A stretch of DNA of 61,660 nt from Biscogniauxia marginata (Eukaryota; Ascomycota; Sordariomycetes; Xylariales; Xylariaceae). Made by a program: the position numbers and the translations under genes. Below the pieces are notes generated by a model. That model searched no databases, was not told where the DNA came from, and saw only the letters and a list, made by a program, of their open reading frames with translations. Shown piece after piece: positions 1 through 12,800 of this stretch (positions are counted from its first letter, which is position 1; each line of letters opens with the position of its first letter). The DNA lies in the NCBI GenBank assembly GCA_022695795.1, contig MU404215.1, forward strand, positions 1 to 61,660, in the 5' to 3' direction.

Positions 1-684
1 ATAACCATTTCTTATAATAAAAAATTTTTAAAATTTGCAAAGTCAGCTGTTACAAAAGACATTTTGTTTGTTGTTAATTACGGCAAAAAGGTTGACCAAC
101 CCCCCCCCCCCCCCCCCCCCCTCGGTCCTGAGGTAACGCAAGAACAGCGGGAATAGGTACTTACTAGAATTATAATATTCCAGTCGTTGCCGAGTTATTC
201 CTTCTTTCCCCTCCTATCATCTCCCCACCACCCCCTTTCTCATCATCTTGTTGCCCATTTGACTGATTTGTTTTCACCCTCCGCCCCGCCCCTTTATAGG
301 TAGGTAGGTACTTACTAATATTAAAATATGAGCTATGCCCCTACTATACGGTCCTATTTATGGCCTCCTACCTAGACTCCCTGGGATTGATGAACTTTAT
401 CCTATCCTTATATCTTCGTCCTATCTTAATGGCCAATTGTCATAACCATCAGATTTACACACATTAGCTATCTACCCGTGTAAGGTGCTAGCACACAGTT
501 GAAACCCCCCTCCCCCCACGCAAGGCCGCTCTCTTTATCCTTTGAAATATTTATCCTATAGAGTAGAACGGAAGGCCCTCTTAGACCATGGCAAGAGAGC
601 CATCAAAGACGCTATATATCTCTATTTGAGAGCTTAATGAATTGTATATATACGTAGAAAAGAAGACGGCAAGATAGCAAGTCG
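1..684. other. Intergenic sequence, no gene seen
   Basis: No open frame with recognisable coding content. It holds an uninterrupted run of 22 C at 100-121, a pyrimidine-rich stretch (about 195-300) and a short TAGG microsatellite near 299-312. It probably includes the 3' flank of the minus-strand gene that ends at 685. Confidence 0.6.
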
Positions 685-2296
685 TTACGACAATCGACTC
701 TTCCGCCAGAACCTCGAAAAGTACTCTTCCTCCAGTGGGAGATTGCCTTCTGATGTAAATACGTGCATGTCGGAATCTTGGGGGCCGATTTGCCTAGTCG
801 CGAAACAGCGCTTCCGGGGCGTGTTTCTGACGATTTCGCGCAAGCGAGAGATAAGAGAAACTAGCTTTCGCAGCGCCAACTGGTTTTCTTCTTCCCAGGA
901 GTACCACAGCTCAGGCATATTTCCAATCATTATCTCGTTGAACCGAGCCATCTCACCAAATGAATGAATTTCATAACGCCCCAAGATGCTATATTCCGAG
1001 CGGTTCAACCACGTCTGGGACTTTAGGGAGTTTGCAAACAAAGGACCTGGCTGAAACGTCTTCATCTCGGCGGCCGGGAGGTCGGTGTCGAAGCCGAGGG
1101 GGACTAGCATAGCAGCACCTGGGCCTGTGATAGGTTTGGAGATATGGGGAAAGTCTACCTTTAATCGTGAGTCTGACAACCCCAGAGGCCATTCAAGACA
1201 GGCATCGACCCCGGCGGTGAGCACGCAATTCAAGGGCCCTACCTTATACTTGATGACACGGCTGTGGCTGAAACTGTTTTCCACCCGCGGATGCCACTCA
1301 GTAAAGCGGCGTTGAAAGTTATAACCAAAGGTCCCGATAGAATTCTTGGGGGTCTGCTGCCTGGGCTCGAATCTATAGCCATCGACGAACAAAGTATCAT
1401 GGATGAGGGAGATATTTTGACAAAGGCCCGAGAGATTATAGCCGCTGCAGAATGCCAGGAGCTCGGCAAACCGCGGCGGGTTTGTGACAAGGTCAACATG
1501 GTCGAAGTCGAAGTCAGGCCTCATGGCCTCGACTGCTTGGAAAACAGGCTTCCAATTGCTAGGACCTGCGTTATACAGTGCGTGGAAGGCATGAGGGCGT
1601 GCTAGCCGTTTCACCTCGAGAGGCATCTCGTGTTCTCGAAAGATCGCCGGCGCACCTGCAGCGGTTAGCAATCGCATAGAGCTGGAAGAACGACGATGGT
1701 GTCTATTACCGGGCACGTATAGCATACGCTGGGTTACATTAGAGGTCGAGGTGACCCAGCTGAAGCTAGCAATCTGCTCGTGGCCCGTTTTGCAAGTGAC
1801 GACATGTTCACTCGGCAATAACGAGGAAGGCGGAAAACTGGTAATCCAGGCGTCGGCATCATGGGCGACATACAAAGATTGACTGAGCCTAGAGGTGTTT
1901 AATTTATCCTTGATCTCGTCCTATAGAGGATGGTGGTTAGCCGTATACAGATTACAAAGCACGCGATCTCATCTGGAAACATACACGCCAGCCATGCGGT
2001 ATTTTCCTCCCATGCGCCTGGCCCGGAATGAATGATTCGACGGGATCCTCGGTCTCAAGCAAATCATAATCATGCTGGCTAATACGTGCCGAGGGGTGCA
2101 GGCTGGGGGAGCTTGTTGGTGGTGGGATGGCAGGTTTCACTCCTTGCGGTCTCGCGGACGCTGTCGCCGCAGTCTTGCTTGACCGGCGAGGGACACTAGA
2201 GCTTAACGACCTGCGCCAATGAAACAAGGCAGAAAGCCTATTGCCCTGAGATCCATGACAGCACTGACTGGGTTGTAGGCGTAACCCAGCTCGCAT
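685..2296 (-). CDS. Conserved fungal protein of unknown function, two exons
   Basis: Predicted as complement(join(685..1920,1985..2296)), 515 aa. The 64-nt intron has a GTATGT donor and a CTATAG acceptor and is phase 0. It joins exon 1, ending HGWR, to exon 2, starting DEIKDKLNTSRLSQS, which removes the need for the TTG start of the uninterrupted frame. The ATG at 2296 (MRAGLRLQPSQ) is the first in-frame one. The N-terminus is Ser/Pro-rich and disordered up to a conserved-looking ISQHDYDLLETEDPVESFIP. The body has FDFDHVDLVTN, FGYNFQRRFTEW and a RVIKYKVGPLNCVL...VDACLEW block. From memory these features belong to a large fungal family often auto-labelled 'geranylgeranyl pyrophosphate synthetase'. 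I see no DDxxD prenyl-synthase motif, so I do not accept that label. Exon structure is likely; function is unknown. Confidence 0.75.
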
Positions 2297-2671
2297 AGTG
2301 TATTCCCATATGAAATCAAAGTGGCGAGGCGGGTTGCACACACACTAAGTGGAAGATGAGCGAGGGAAAGGGAGGCGGGTGGGTCATTTGTATCAGCATA
2401 TCGGGACTATCGCTTTTAAGGGAGCGCCGTACCCTCTAAGTGCATAAGCACATGCGAGTCCGCACATGCATAAGCACGTATCCACTTCACGGCATCTACC
2501 GTCCCCCTGTCCCCCTTTGAACCAGGCTGTCTTTCAGCCTTTTGACAAAGTATCACGATTTCCCCCTTCCGCTTCCCCATCCCACCCCAGCTTCGGCTTC
2601 CCCCTTTCGAGCAATGTCCTGGCGTCGGCCATAGCATCGATATCGCGGCATTCGTATGAGGTGAACGGACT
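2297..2671. promoter_or_regulatory. Shared divergent upstream region
   Basis: About 375 bp separate the start codons of two divergent genes (minus start 2296, plus start 2672), so both promoters must lie here or overlap the genes. It contains a C/T-rich stretch near 2500-2610, common in fungal promoters. I cannot assign a TATA box or transcription factor site with confidence. Confidence 0.4.
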
Positions 2672-3635
2672 ATGCCTTCGGTAGCCCACCTCGTCCTGGG
2701 CGTCTCCCTGCTCGCCGCCCAACTTGCGACCGCCAAGACGAGCCTCGAGGAGGGCATTCTTCCTTCGTACCACTATGGCGCCGCCATTGGCGTCGAGTGC
2801 ATGAACAGGAGCATGTATGTTGCGCCTGGTCTTATTACTCCTGTACCACTAGAACAGCTGCTGATCACCCCCTCCCCCCCCAAACAGAGAGACGGGCGAG
2901 CACATCGAGAACGCAAAGAACGAGATCGAGTGGATCCCCTTCCCCGAATGCAACGAGACCGGCAAGTCGCTTGAGTTCCACTACGGCGTCGAGACCGAGG
3001 TGAACTGCACCATCCCCATGGTCGACGACCCCTTCTTCCACCTGCTCGAGTTCTACATACACAGCGACGCGCCCTTGTCGTGCCGCCTGCCCGCGCGCCC
3101 TCCCGCCCACGTCGAGACCGTCGGCGAGAAGCCCTACGAGCAGGAGTATATCCCCTTAGTCTTTGCTCTGGCCGGTACCCTGCAGCTGAGCCACCTGCAC
3201 ATCAGCACCCACCTTAACGTGCTTCTACACAGCACCCCGAAGCACCACATCCACCCCCACGACAGCGGCGTGCTGGACAGCGGCGCCGCCTACAGCACGA
3301 GCCCGCTAAGCCACATGGAAGGAAGCTTCACGCGGAGGCTCGTTATTGGCGACCCTCTACCCCTCAGCTTCAGCGTGCGGTGGTTCCCGACGCCGGCGCT
3401 GCCCAAGACCGAGGGCAAGGTCGAGTGGCAGGGGATGGGCGGCCATATCTACGCCAGCACCATATTCTACGGCCTTGTGTCCTTCATCGCGGGCGTGCTG
3501 GTGGCCGGTGTCTACTTCTTCGGCATCATCCTGCCTAAGAGGCTCAGGGGACGTGGACTGGGCGCCGCCACGCCGTTGGGCTACGGACTCAACGGCGTGG
3601 GCAACGGATGGGGCTACTCGAAGAGAATCGACTGA
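2672..3635 (+). CDS. Secreted-pathway type I membrane glycoprotein, conserved fungal, unknown function
   Basis: Predicted as join(2672..2814,2888..3635), 296 aa. The 73-nt intron runs from GTATGT to AAACAG in phase 2, rebuilding MNRSI-ETGEHIEN. Residues 1-21 form a signal peptide (hydrophobic VLGVSLLAAQL, likely cleavage after ATA). Sequons include NRS (N45), NET and NCT. One hydrophobic segment at about 237-264 (TIFYGLVSFIAGVLVAGVYFFGIIL) is followed by a basic KRLRGRG stop-transfer and a Gly-rich cytosolic tail ending GYSKRID. This predicts a lumenal or extracellular domain of about 215 residues with several Cys and a short cytosolic tail. The layout and the SVRWFPTPALP stretch before the TM segment resemble an uncharacterised fungal family I cannot name. 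Codon use is GC-rich like the neighbouring genes. Confidence 0.8.
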
Positions 3636-4054
3636 CTTATCTGATCCTCCTCACCTGATTAAGCTGGCGCATGCGCCACGAGATTCTTGTAGATACTTTA
3701 GTTTGCTAAGTAGCTGGCAAGGGACTATGTCAGACCCAAGGAAGGGCGTGTAACTTTGGCTGTACCAACACCAGGAGTTTTCACGGTATTATCTGGTCTG
3801 GTTTTCTATTTTTGGTTTTCCTCCTCGATTTTCCTTTTATCTTCTTCGGCCAGGAACTAGTCAGAGCTAGGGAAAGGGGGGTGAAAAAAAAAAAGGAAAT
3901 ACCATCTACGAAGGGGTTTTTTTTGTTGCCTTCGAATTTCTTGATAGAATAGGATGATACCATGGTTTTCGTCTTTGTCTTTGCCTCAGCACCCGCCTTC
4001 ATCTTGTGACACATGAATACATATATACATGACAGACTAGCAACTACCATTATC
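3636..4054. other. Convergent intergenic region
   Basis: 3' flanks of two convergent genes. It contains poly-A/T tracts near 3889-3899 and 3917-3924 and no supported reading frame. Confidence 0.5.
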
Positions 4055-4645
4055 TTACTGAGCCTTCTTTATCTTCCCTGCATCACCGGCGGCGCCACTG
4101 ACGCGCTTGAGCAGCCGCGTGTACATATCAGCCGTCAACAGGACCGCTTTTACGCAGGCGCACTTTCTGTTAGCAAGCTCATCCGTCGTGTATGTCATTC
4201 ATTTCTTAAATCTTTCACTTACCGAGCGCCAAGTACGAGCCGTACAGCGGGCCCAGGAGCCACGCCTTCTGCCGCGCCGTCACGACCGCCGCGTCCCAGA
4301 GGTACGCCTCGTGCATGCACGTCGCGGTCGTCAGCGCCGTCTCGACGCCGTACACGAGCAGCAGCAGCTCGGCGGCGCCGCTCAGCCCGCCTTTTGTCCC
4401 TGCGGAGGAGGAGGACGACGACGACGGCCACAGCGCGCGCACCGCCCACGCCGACACCGGCAGGTGGAACGCGAGCTCCAGCGCCGCGAACAGCGGGAAG
4501 AAGTTGGGGATCGCGGCCGGCGCCGGCGCGAAGAACCGGTCGTTGTACGTCGCGAAGTAGTACGCCCGCAGGTCGTGGAGGAAGTGCAGCGGCGCGTCCG
4601 CGGGGACCCAGAGGGAGGGTGGGTAGAGCGGGACGAGGTCGACGC
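4055..4645 (-). CDS. EXPERA-domain (TMEM97/EBP-like) membrane protein, first exon not found
   Basis: Two exons are clear: 4223..4645 and 4055..4146. The 76-nt intron has a GTAAGT donor and a phase 1 acceptor at GTAAAAG; an earlier CAG would give an immediate stop. The product reads VDLVPLYPPSLWVP..., then FLHDLRAYYFATYNDRFF, three hydrophobic helices (FFPLFAALELAFHLPV; AAELLLLVYGVETALTTATC; LLGPLYGSYLALAVLLTADMY), and ends in a Lys-rich tail KIKKAQ. The LVPLYPP / YNDRFF / ELAFHLP pattern matches the EXPERA family (sigma-2 receptor/TMEM97, EBP), which handles sterols in the ER. The N-terminal helix bearing the RPLDxxY...HIP motif should precede VDL. Upstream of the CCGCAG acceptor I see a branch-like CTAAC and pyrimidine tract but no such exon through about 5300. 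The gene may be 5' truncated or have a remote or degraded exon 1. There is a Ser homopolymer insertion between helices. Confidence 0.7.
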
Positions 4646-5486
4646 CTGCGGGTGGTCGAGTTAGTGGAAGGATTGGGGGTTGTTTTTTTCTCCTTGAGTA
4701 AGTGAGCGAGTGAGAGAGAGAGATGGGCTGCGTGGGTGTGTGTAAGGCGTGTGCTGTTGAGATGCGATGTGCGACATGGCACAACTTCGTTTGGGACCGG
4801 GTGATGTATATATTCCACATCCCCTGTTATATAGAATCATATATCATGGGCCTTGGTGAGAGATACGGCTCACATGCTAGACAGACTCGATCGATCACTC
4901 AGCTAGACGCGTGAGTGAGTCTGCTAAGCTGTACGTCATAAACCAATTGACCTTACAACATGCCCCAAATGCGATATATCCATATCTGGGGAACTGTATA
5001 AATGCATAAAGAAGCTAGTTGACCTACAGAAGAGGATAGCTATGTGGATGAGGAAATACACGAGGTAGACCCTATCCAGTAGAGAGCGAGTTGAGGCAGC
5101 CATACTGGACCGTTAGGGGGCTTTCGGATTACGATAAAAGAGTGAAGTGAATAAAACACTACAGAAGGCACAGCTTCCGAAATCCGCTACCCGTAGGCCA
5201 CGCTCGGATTTTTAGTGAAAATGAGGTTGTTCGAGCAGTATATTGTCAAGTTAACCGAAGATGGGGATGAAAGCTGAGATTGGCGGCGGTAAGTAAGATT
5301 ACCATGTGCACAACATGTTATACACTGTGAAGTATGCACTGTTTTCGCCCCCCCTTTTGCGATATCAGGAGCAGAAGCCCTTAGTGATATCTCTATAACG
5401 TACCTACTCAGTAGTAAATATAGGCTATCAGTACTACTGAAGTTAGAAATTTGTATCTTTCTATCTATATTATCGTTCCTGCATCG
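4646..5486. other. Non-coding stretch upstream of the EXPERA exons
   Basis: Begins as intron-like sequence (pyrimidine tract with CT repeats at about 4698-4725 on the minus strand), then becomes AT-richer. No N-terminal EXPERA exon or other coding segment was recognised on either strand. Confidence 0.45.
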
Positions 5487-5740
5487 CTAAAAGTTTAACG
5501 AAAAAGGTTTAATGTCTGCTCTTAGCATCTCTTGTAGAGTCTCATTCGAACCTAGATCGCCAATAGCTGTTCCGCCCCCTGAAAGCAAAATAACCTTAGC
5601 ATCCAATTCATAGATTACCTGGGTAATATTTATCATGTTTGTCAACCCAAACCCCGATATAATGACATATTCTAGTGGCAATGCTTGCGTAAAGTCGGCC
5701 AAGATCTTGCTTGGTTCGGTGAAGCCTATCACCGTCGTCG
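5487..5740 (-). pseudogene. Alpha/beta-hydrolase relic
   Basis: An 81-codon open segment without an ATG start. DFTQALPLEYVIISGFGLTNM followed by AKVILLSGGGTAIGDLGSNET resembles the nucleophile-elbow and following strand of alpha/beta-hydrolases (usual forms are like GFSLGGM and LILSGTG). The nucleophile Ser position reads G and the elbow glycines are gone. The frame ends in a stop after FSLNF, and no start, upstream strands or catalytic Asp/His region could be joined to it. I read it as a decayed fragment; homology is by pattern only. Confidence 0.45.
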
Positions 5741-8700
5741 TGATAGATAGACAGAATAAGTTAAACAGGGTTCATGTTCTGCACTATTTCTAGGTGAGCG
5801 CATGCTCGTAAGTCTCCTGTTAATTTTATTTTCCAGGTAATTATAGCGACCGCGGTCACGCCAGAGAAGAGGGAAATTGACCAAGGACCTGCTACTACTC
5901 AGCCCTGGGGCCCCGGAGATTCTAAAAGTCATTCCACATATACTTCATACGATATACGATAATGAGAAGCATATGTTGCCAGTATGCTAGACACCGGTAC
6001 GGTGATTAGAGATGGGGCTATGATACCGAGCCACAAGAAGTGGCTCTAGTGCGGGATGTTAGGGAGTACGTGAGACTTTCGAAGCCGGACTAGAATATTC
6101 CTGCTTCTATCGAGTGCTAGGGCCAAAGGGAGAGCATAGAAAGTGACAAGGAACCTAAAAGTAGCTAATACCCATTTTAGTATGAGTGCGATACGATTCA
6201 GACCTTGTGCGTAAGGACGGCAAGCCCACGGTGTGCGACCAAGAAAATATCCAAGATCAGCTCAGCCTAATATTCTTTGGTCTCCTCGTGTTCAGACGCC
6301 CCAAATCCCATGACCGCTGGCCAGTTCCTCCTCATATTACCGCCATGTGCAAACCCATCCGCCGTCAACCACGATACCAGGGCGCCGGTAAGCAGTGTCC
6401 AGGACATGGACGGCGCCCACGTCCCACCCGTGCCGTATTGCGCGTGCAACTGGAATATCGTAAACGCTGACATGGACGCTAATAAGACATGTGAATGCGA
6501 AAAGCCTCTTCCATCGTGCTAGCCCGTCCGGCGCAAGCTGCTCCTTTACGAGACCATCATGGTATTATTTGTTATTTCTATGGTCCGGGAGCCAGAAAGA
6601 AAAAAGGGGCAGCGACTTGAAAATGTCGGGCTATGACTTATTCAATTCACGACAATTAAGAAGTATATCGAGATAGACGAAAGAAAAGAAGAGAGGAAGG
6701 GGGCTGGATGTCCTCGTAACGTGATCCAGTCACAGGTGACCTGTCACCTTGAAAGGAGAGGTGACAGAGGTTGGCCAGAGAAGACGGTTTCGAGTCTAAA
6801 CTGAAGGAAACAACTTCTGAGTAGGAAGACGCAAGAGGGTATCATAAAGTTATATAGACGAGCTACGGATACTAGTTTGGCTAAGCATCAAGGGGATACT
6901 CAGCAATTGCTGCCGATCTCACTCATACATAGTCGTATCCGGGCTTGCCATGATTGCCAGAAATGGTGCGGGCTCTAAATATCTGAAACTACCGGGGCTA
7001 TCTATACGTAGGGAATGTGAGGTTGGCAGCAGGAAAGCAGGATAGCGCCATCACATGAATGGCTGAGTGCCCGCATGCGTCGGGATCGAGGTTGTCTAAG
7101 ACTTCTTTTAAGCAGAGGCGGGGTTTTTCTTCTTCCGTCTTCCCTTTAGGAATAACACCGAGTGCTTTGGCTATTCTGTTTGGTCATCATGTATGGTGCT
7201 TTGCGTGTATGTAGTGGAGAAATGGGGTTTGAATGAGGATTGGAAACGTTGATGATGGCATAGGACCACCTAGCTAGAGTTTTAGACAATCGATTTTATT
7301 AAATAATGCATAGCCTGTGTAAATTTGTATAGGGTTGACCAATAATAAGCTTGACTCTCTCTCTTGAGACTCTATGTATCATCATTATCATGGTACAGGC
7401 TTACCCATGAAGTAATGTGAGACTAGTACTACCCGCGGATAGTTAATAACACGTAGGGTATATTCTCTTAGAGATGATACACATTATACGTTTCTAAAAG
7501 CCTAACGGGGGCCGAGAATACAGCCAAATGCATTTTATCTAGGGCAAAGTAAGTTTACGGACAGGGAACATACTGCTACTTTAAAATCCACAGCGGGAAC
7601 TAAAAGATCAGGTCACATACTTCAGGGGACTTAACTGAAGGTGTTAATATGTACATTGTTGGTCCGGTAAGTTCTTACCTGTTCTAATACTCTTGATACC
7701 CTTCTGCCTTGGAGGATCCCTCCTAACCTCCTCTTTATTTTACATACTAATACCCAAATGATATCCGAAACACGTATGGCCGAAGTAAAGGAGAAAAGGA
7801 GAAAAGGAGAGAGAGAGAGAGAGAGAAGCAGGGCGAAAGATGATAAGAAGAAATTCATTATGAGAGAAGTTAACAGGCATTTGATGTGTCTTAGGTGAGC
7901 GAATATCGCGAAAACGGAGTAGGGACACCGGACGTTGGGGTTTAATGACGATTCGTTGGCTTATAACTACTTAGATTCGACCTCACGTCGGAATCCTAAA
8001 GGTTTTCTAGCTCAGCCTTTCCACTGGTTACTGGGGTTAATTTATTCTTTGTTGCGTCTTGCTAGGTAAGGTGATCGATACCGTACGTGTACCGTTTTAC
8101 GATCTGGTTAACTTTAAAGGGTCAAGCAAGACGGACACTGGGGCTGGAGTGCTTGATAGCACTATGTGGCTGTGACACATACATATATTAGCTTAGTTAA
8201 TAGGCTAGGGATTAACCTAGAGAAATACAACTTCATCTTGGACCAACCATAATCATCCTGAACAACACCAAGAGATATGAGATGGTATAGCCGTAACGAA
8301 AAGTAAACAAGCAATCTTTGGGAATTGTGGACGTTTTAAATTAGAAAACAGGTTTAATATGCAAAGAGGGTTAAAGAGGAACATGTTCAGCCGAGTCCAG
8401 GAGGTGGCAGCTCTGCCAGGTGCTTTATAGCTTACCTATGATGTGGGCAGATCGAATTAACATAATTATACTTTACAAACTTGCACAGCTAATCCTCAAT
8501 CGCCTGCTGATTATGTTCCTCCTTTGAATGATCTCAAACGTTACACTGTAGGACTTCAAGTTCAAGTTGGCGATTCTTATTTGTCGGCGCCATGTTACTC
8601 AGGGTGGTAAGATATCTGGACCAAGGTTGTTGAATAGGCTCTCTAAATTCGTAGCCAGGGGATAGGGACTTGCATTCTAAAATTTTGAGTCTACTTTACT

Positions 8701-9879
8701 AGAACGAGGTAATGTCATATGGCCTCGCTCTATCTACGAGACGCTACTAGTTACCGGGCCGAAGGCTATTTTGCCCAATCCTGGGATTTAAATATGCCAA
8801 CTTCGATAGTCCCAGTCCATCGATGAATAAATGTCCCTTGTCCCTTTATATATAGCCTCTTCAACATCAAGTCCAGCTCAAACACCATTCATCAGCCAAG
8901 CTTCTGGTAGAAGTGCTCGAGAACGTGTGGTAGCATCTCCCCGCTGCCCCCTACGGGGCAGCAAGTCTCAGAGACAACCCATACGGCAGTTCCTAGACTT
9001 ATTGTAGTCCGACTCGAAAAATTTCTATTTCGAATCTCTACTCGTGAAGATTCACGATTAAGAGAAACGACTCTGTCAGATTCGTCAAAATCTAGCAGCA
9101 CCATTCTTCTAGACGGGCTAACTACTCCGAGAAAGTTTATGTGATACATTATTAGCATTGCGTTACCCTAACCATACCTCAATTCATACCTGGTATATAA
9201 ATCCGCACTCCCATACCATTACAACCTCGCTCACGTTTCAACTACTTTGTCCTCTGCCACATACCTCGTCAACTCGTCCTACTCGTTCTTGCCTCTTTTT
9301 CATCACAAGTCTGCCGAAAATCTTCGCTGTCTATTTCGGTGGCATCTTCTCGTCCTCACCAGTGGCATCTTCGTCAGTGGCATCTCGTGTAGGTGGCATT
9401 AGCGGCACCATTCCTGAGGACATAGCCTCGTCAATCCGAAAGAGCCAGCTGGAAGACAATGATGATGGCAATACCAAAGGCCACGGGCCCGAGGTATCAA
9501 ATACAGAGGGAACATATTCGACGCTAACGTATATGAAGCTGAATGAGCATGGAATTGGAAGATGGGGCTTTGGTCTTTGCGAGCGATTTCTCTGGGATTG
9601 ATTGAGTTTGTGTTTGTCCTGGTCCCCGTTTCTTCTCAAAGAACGGCTTCGGTTGCGTCTTTCGTGGTCTCAATATTGACGAGGACGTCAATAAATTTTC
9701 GGGAAAGGGGAATTGTGACGATAATATCACGTCACATACATACATACTTATATAGCTACTCTTCAAGATTAATACAATACATCAACTACCATCTAATTCA
9801 TTAATACCGCCACAATTTAACTAGCTAATTAGATCCCTTTATTTTACCCTAGATTTTCGCACTTAACGCCAGATCCCTC
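5741..9879. other. Degenerate gene-poor stretch
   Basis: About 4.1 kb of roughly 42-45% GC sequence with many stops. Short frames at 6267-6473, 8892-9158 (minus) and 9158-9601 (plus) were inspected. None has a recognisable domain, and the last lacks an ATG start. Nothing here can be called a gene with confidence. It grades into the AT-rich block at about 9.88 kb. Confidence 0.5.
7791..7828. repeat. GA-rich purine microsatellite
   Basis: Two GGAGAAAA units followed by about nine GA dinucleotides on the plus strand. Confidence 0.8.
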
Positions 9880-12800
9880 GATAGCCCTTGATCGGCTTTA
9901 ATATATATTTATATTAATCGATTACGTGCAATTTATAGCATTTAACTATATAAATTATTAATTTTTTTCATTTTAATGTTAAAATGTTATATTATTACAA
10001 AATATATATATTTAATTAATATATAACGTTATAACTATTATAATAACGAGATTTATATAAATCGGTTTTAATATAAATAAATTTAGTTTAATAAAATATA
10101 ATAAAATATAATAAGTTATATAAATAATAAATAATATTATATATATTATATATTTAAATATATTAAACAAATATTATAAACTTAGTTATTTAAAGGTTAA
10201 ATTTATAAAAATTTATAATAACGTTTAAAATAATAAACAAAATAAAACGATTATTAACTTTTAAACGAATTTAATATTAATTTATTAATTATTTATATTT
10301 TTAATGCTTATTATATTTTTTAAAGGTTTTAAAGTAAATAAAACGTTTCGAAATATATATATATATAATTTTAAAATAAAAAGATAAATAATTAATAGGT
10401 TTTTAAAATATTAAATATTAAATTATTAAAAAACGAGACGATTATAATATTTTATAATTATAAATAAAAAATAAAAAAATATTATTATAATTAATACTTA
10501 ATTATTTATTTTATTTTAATATAACTATTAATATAAATAAGTTGTTTTATAAACTTTGCGGTTTTATTAAGCTCAATTAAAAGCTTAATTATATTATTAA
10601 CGTTTATAAGAAATATTTATTTCCGGATTACTTTTCAAAATTATTATACGTTTAATATTATTTTTTATTATATATTTAATATTTATATGTTAATTAATAT
10701 AGTTTAAATCGTTTGCTTTATCGCGTTTAATTTCTTGTTAAACTTTTTTAATTTTATTTAAAATATAACCGAATTTTTTTCTTAATTATTTTTTAACCTT
10801 TATTTAAGTTCTTGTTTATTTTTATTATTAAGTAAAAATAACTTCTCGAGGGAAATAAACGCTTATTATAAAGAAGTAAGTTCGAGATATTAATAATAAT
10901 CGCGTTTTAAACTTTTTATAAACGTTTAAACTTTTTATACGTTTAAACTTTTTATACGTTTTAAACCGTATAAAAACGACAAAGGATTAAATATAAAGTT
11001 TATATTTTATTAAGTTTATTAGTTAAATAAAAATTTAATTAATTAAGAGCTTTTAAAAATTAAAGTACATTTTTATATTTATATTACGGTAATTAATTAT
11101 TAATAATATTTAAGTATAATAAAAAGTTTTTAATTAACTTATTTCGATTTTAATTAATAATAAATATATTATATTTACGATTAATAATAACGATTTACTT
11201 TTAAAAAGAAGGAAATTAAAATTTTTTTCTTTGTTACGAAAAATTAAGAAAAAGTTTATAACATTAAAACGAGTCGTTTTATTTAATTTAAAACTAATAA
11301 ATATTATTTTTATTACGAATAATAAAAATGATAAATTATTAAATATTATCGATATATTTAATACTTTTAATACTTATTAATATAAATATATAAATATATT
11401 TTTATTATTTATTTTTATTTTTATTTATCTTTTTTTAATTAAATAAATATAATATTTTTATTAAAATTTACAATGTCTTTTTAAACGATAATAACTTTTA
11501 AAAGAAATAAATATTAACATTTAACATTTAAATACTCGAAAAGAAAATAAACGTCGTTAAATAATTATTATAACTTTTAATTATAATATAATAAGATTAA
11601 AAGTTATATTTAAATTAAAAAAAAACAAGAAAAACTCGAGTTATAAAAACTAGATTTTATTAAGTATTATTTAATATAGTTATTTAAAATTAGTTTTTTA
11701 TATATATAACCGTATTATATTAAACATATAAATAAATAATATTAATAATATAACGCTTATTATTAAAATTCGAAGCGTTTTAATAACAAAGTTAACGAGA
11801 TAATTATTTTTAATAATTATTACTTAAATAAAAAACTAAAATTTAAGTTTTTTTTAAAGCTTTTCGTTTTTTTCGGAAGTTATTAATTAATAACGATTTT
11901 TAGTATCGATATTTTAAAAGTAATATTTATCGATATAATTTAACTTTCGTTTTTATCTCGATATTTTATAAGTTAATTAACCGCGTTTATACGTTTTTAA
12001 AGCCGAATTACTTTTAAATATAAAAATTAATATATTACGAAATTAGTTTTATAAAATTAAGTTAAGTTAAAAAATTAAAATACGCTTAATTATACTTTTA
12101 TAATTTATAATAAATAATTAATTATCGATTAAAAATAAATAATAATTTATATATTAAAATATATGTTAATACTTAAAAGCGATTACGTATAAATAAAAAT
12201 AACTTAAAATCGTAAAGATATAATAATAATTAAATTAATAATAAATAAAAAGCAATATAATTTATTTATTACGATTAATGTCTTAAGAATTATTTTAAAT
12301 ATAAACGACTTTAAAAAGTATTAAAAAATTGTTTTAACAAAAAAAGCGTTATTTTAAAGTTTTAAGGTTTAATTATTTTTAAATCTTTATAAAATTTTTA
12401 AAATTTTTATTTTTTTATTATGTTTTAATATAAATGCACGGCAAAAAGAGGTATTATAACGTAAAAATAATTAATTTTAATCGATTTCGAGATAAAACGA
12501 TTTTATATTATTATTTTCGATTTTACTTTTATATATAAAAGCGTTTTTTATTAATTCTTTTTTTATAGTCGTTTATTTTAATAGTTTTTTAGTAAATATT
12601 TAAATTTTGATTAAATAAAAAGATTTAATATATATTTATATATATTAAAATAACTTTAAAAATTATAATTTTATTTTAATTAGTTATATAAATTACCTAT
12701 TATTTTTATATATAAATAACTTAAAATATATCGCGTAATATTATTAAAATTTAATAACGATCGTTCGCTATTTAGGTCGATTATTATTATTCGTTATATT

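Noticed and set aside
685..2296. Annotation as geranylgeranyl pyrophosphate synthase
   Set aside because: The name is attached to similar fungal proteins, but the aspartate-rich prenyl-synthase motifs are not visible.
4219..4818. Alternative 199-aa minus-strand frame over the EXPERA gene
   Set aside because: Arg-rich out-of-frame shadow; the EXPERA motifs lie in the other frame.
6267..6473. Hydrophobic minus-strand frame (WAPSMSWTLLTGALVSWL)
   Set aside because: One possible membrane segment but no family, no convincing flanking exons, and an overlapping plus-strand frame of similar length.
8892..9158. 88-aa minus-strand frame with an ATG
   Set aside because: Short, no domain, isolated in a degenerate region. 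It cannot be distinguished from a random frame.
9158..9601. 147-aa plus-strand frame with Ser/Asp-rich middle
   Set aside because: It begins at TTG rather than ATG, has no recognised domain, and an antisense frame of similar length overlaps it. Treated as chance.
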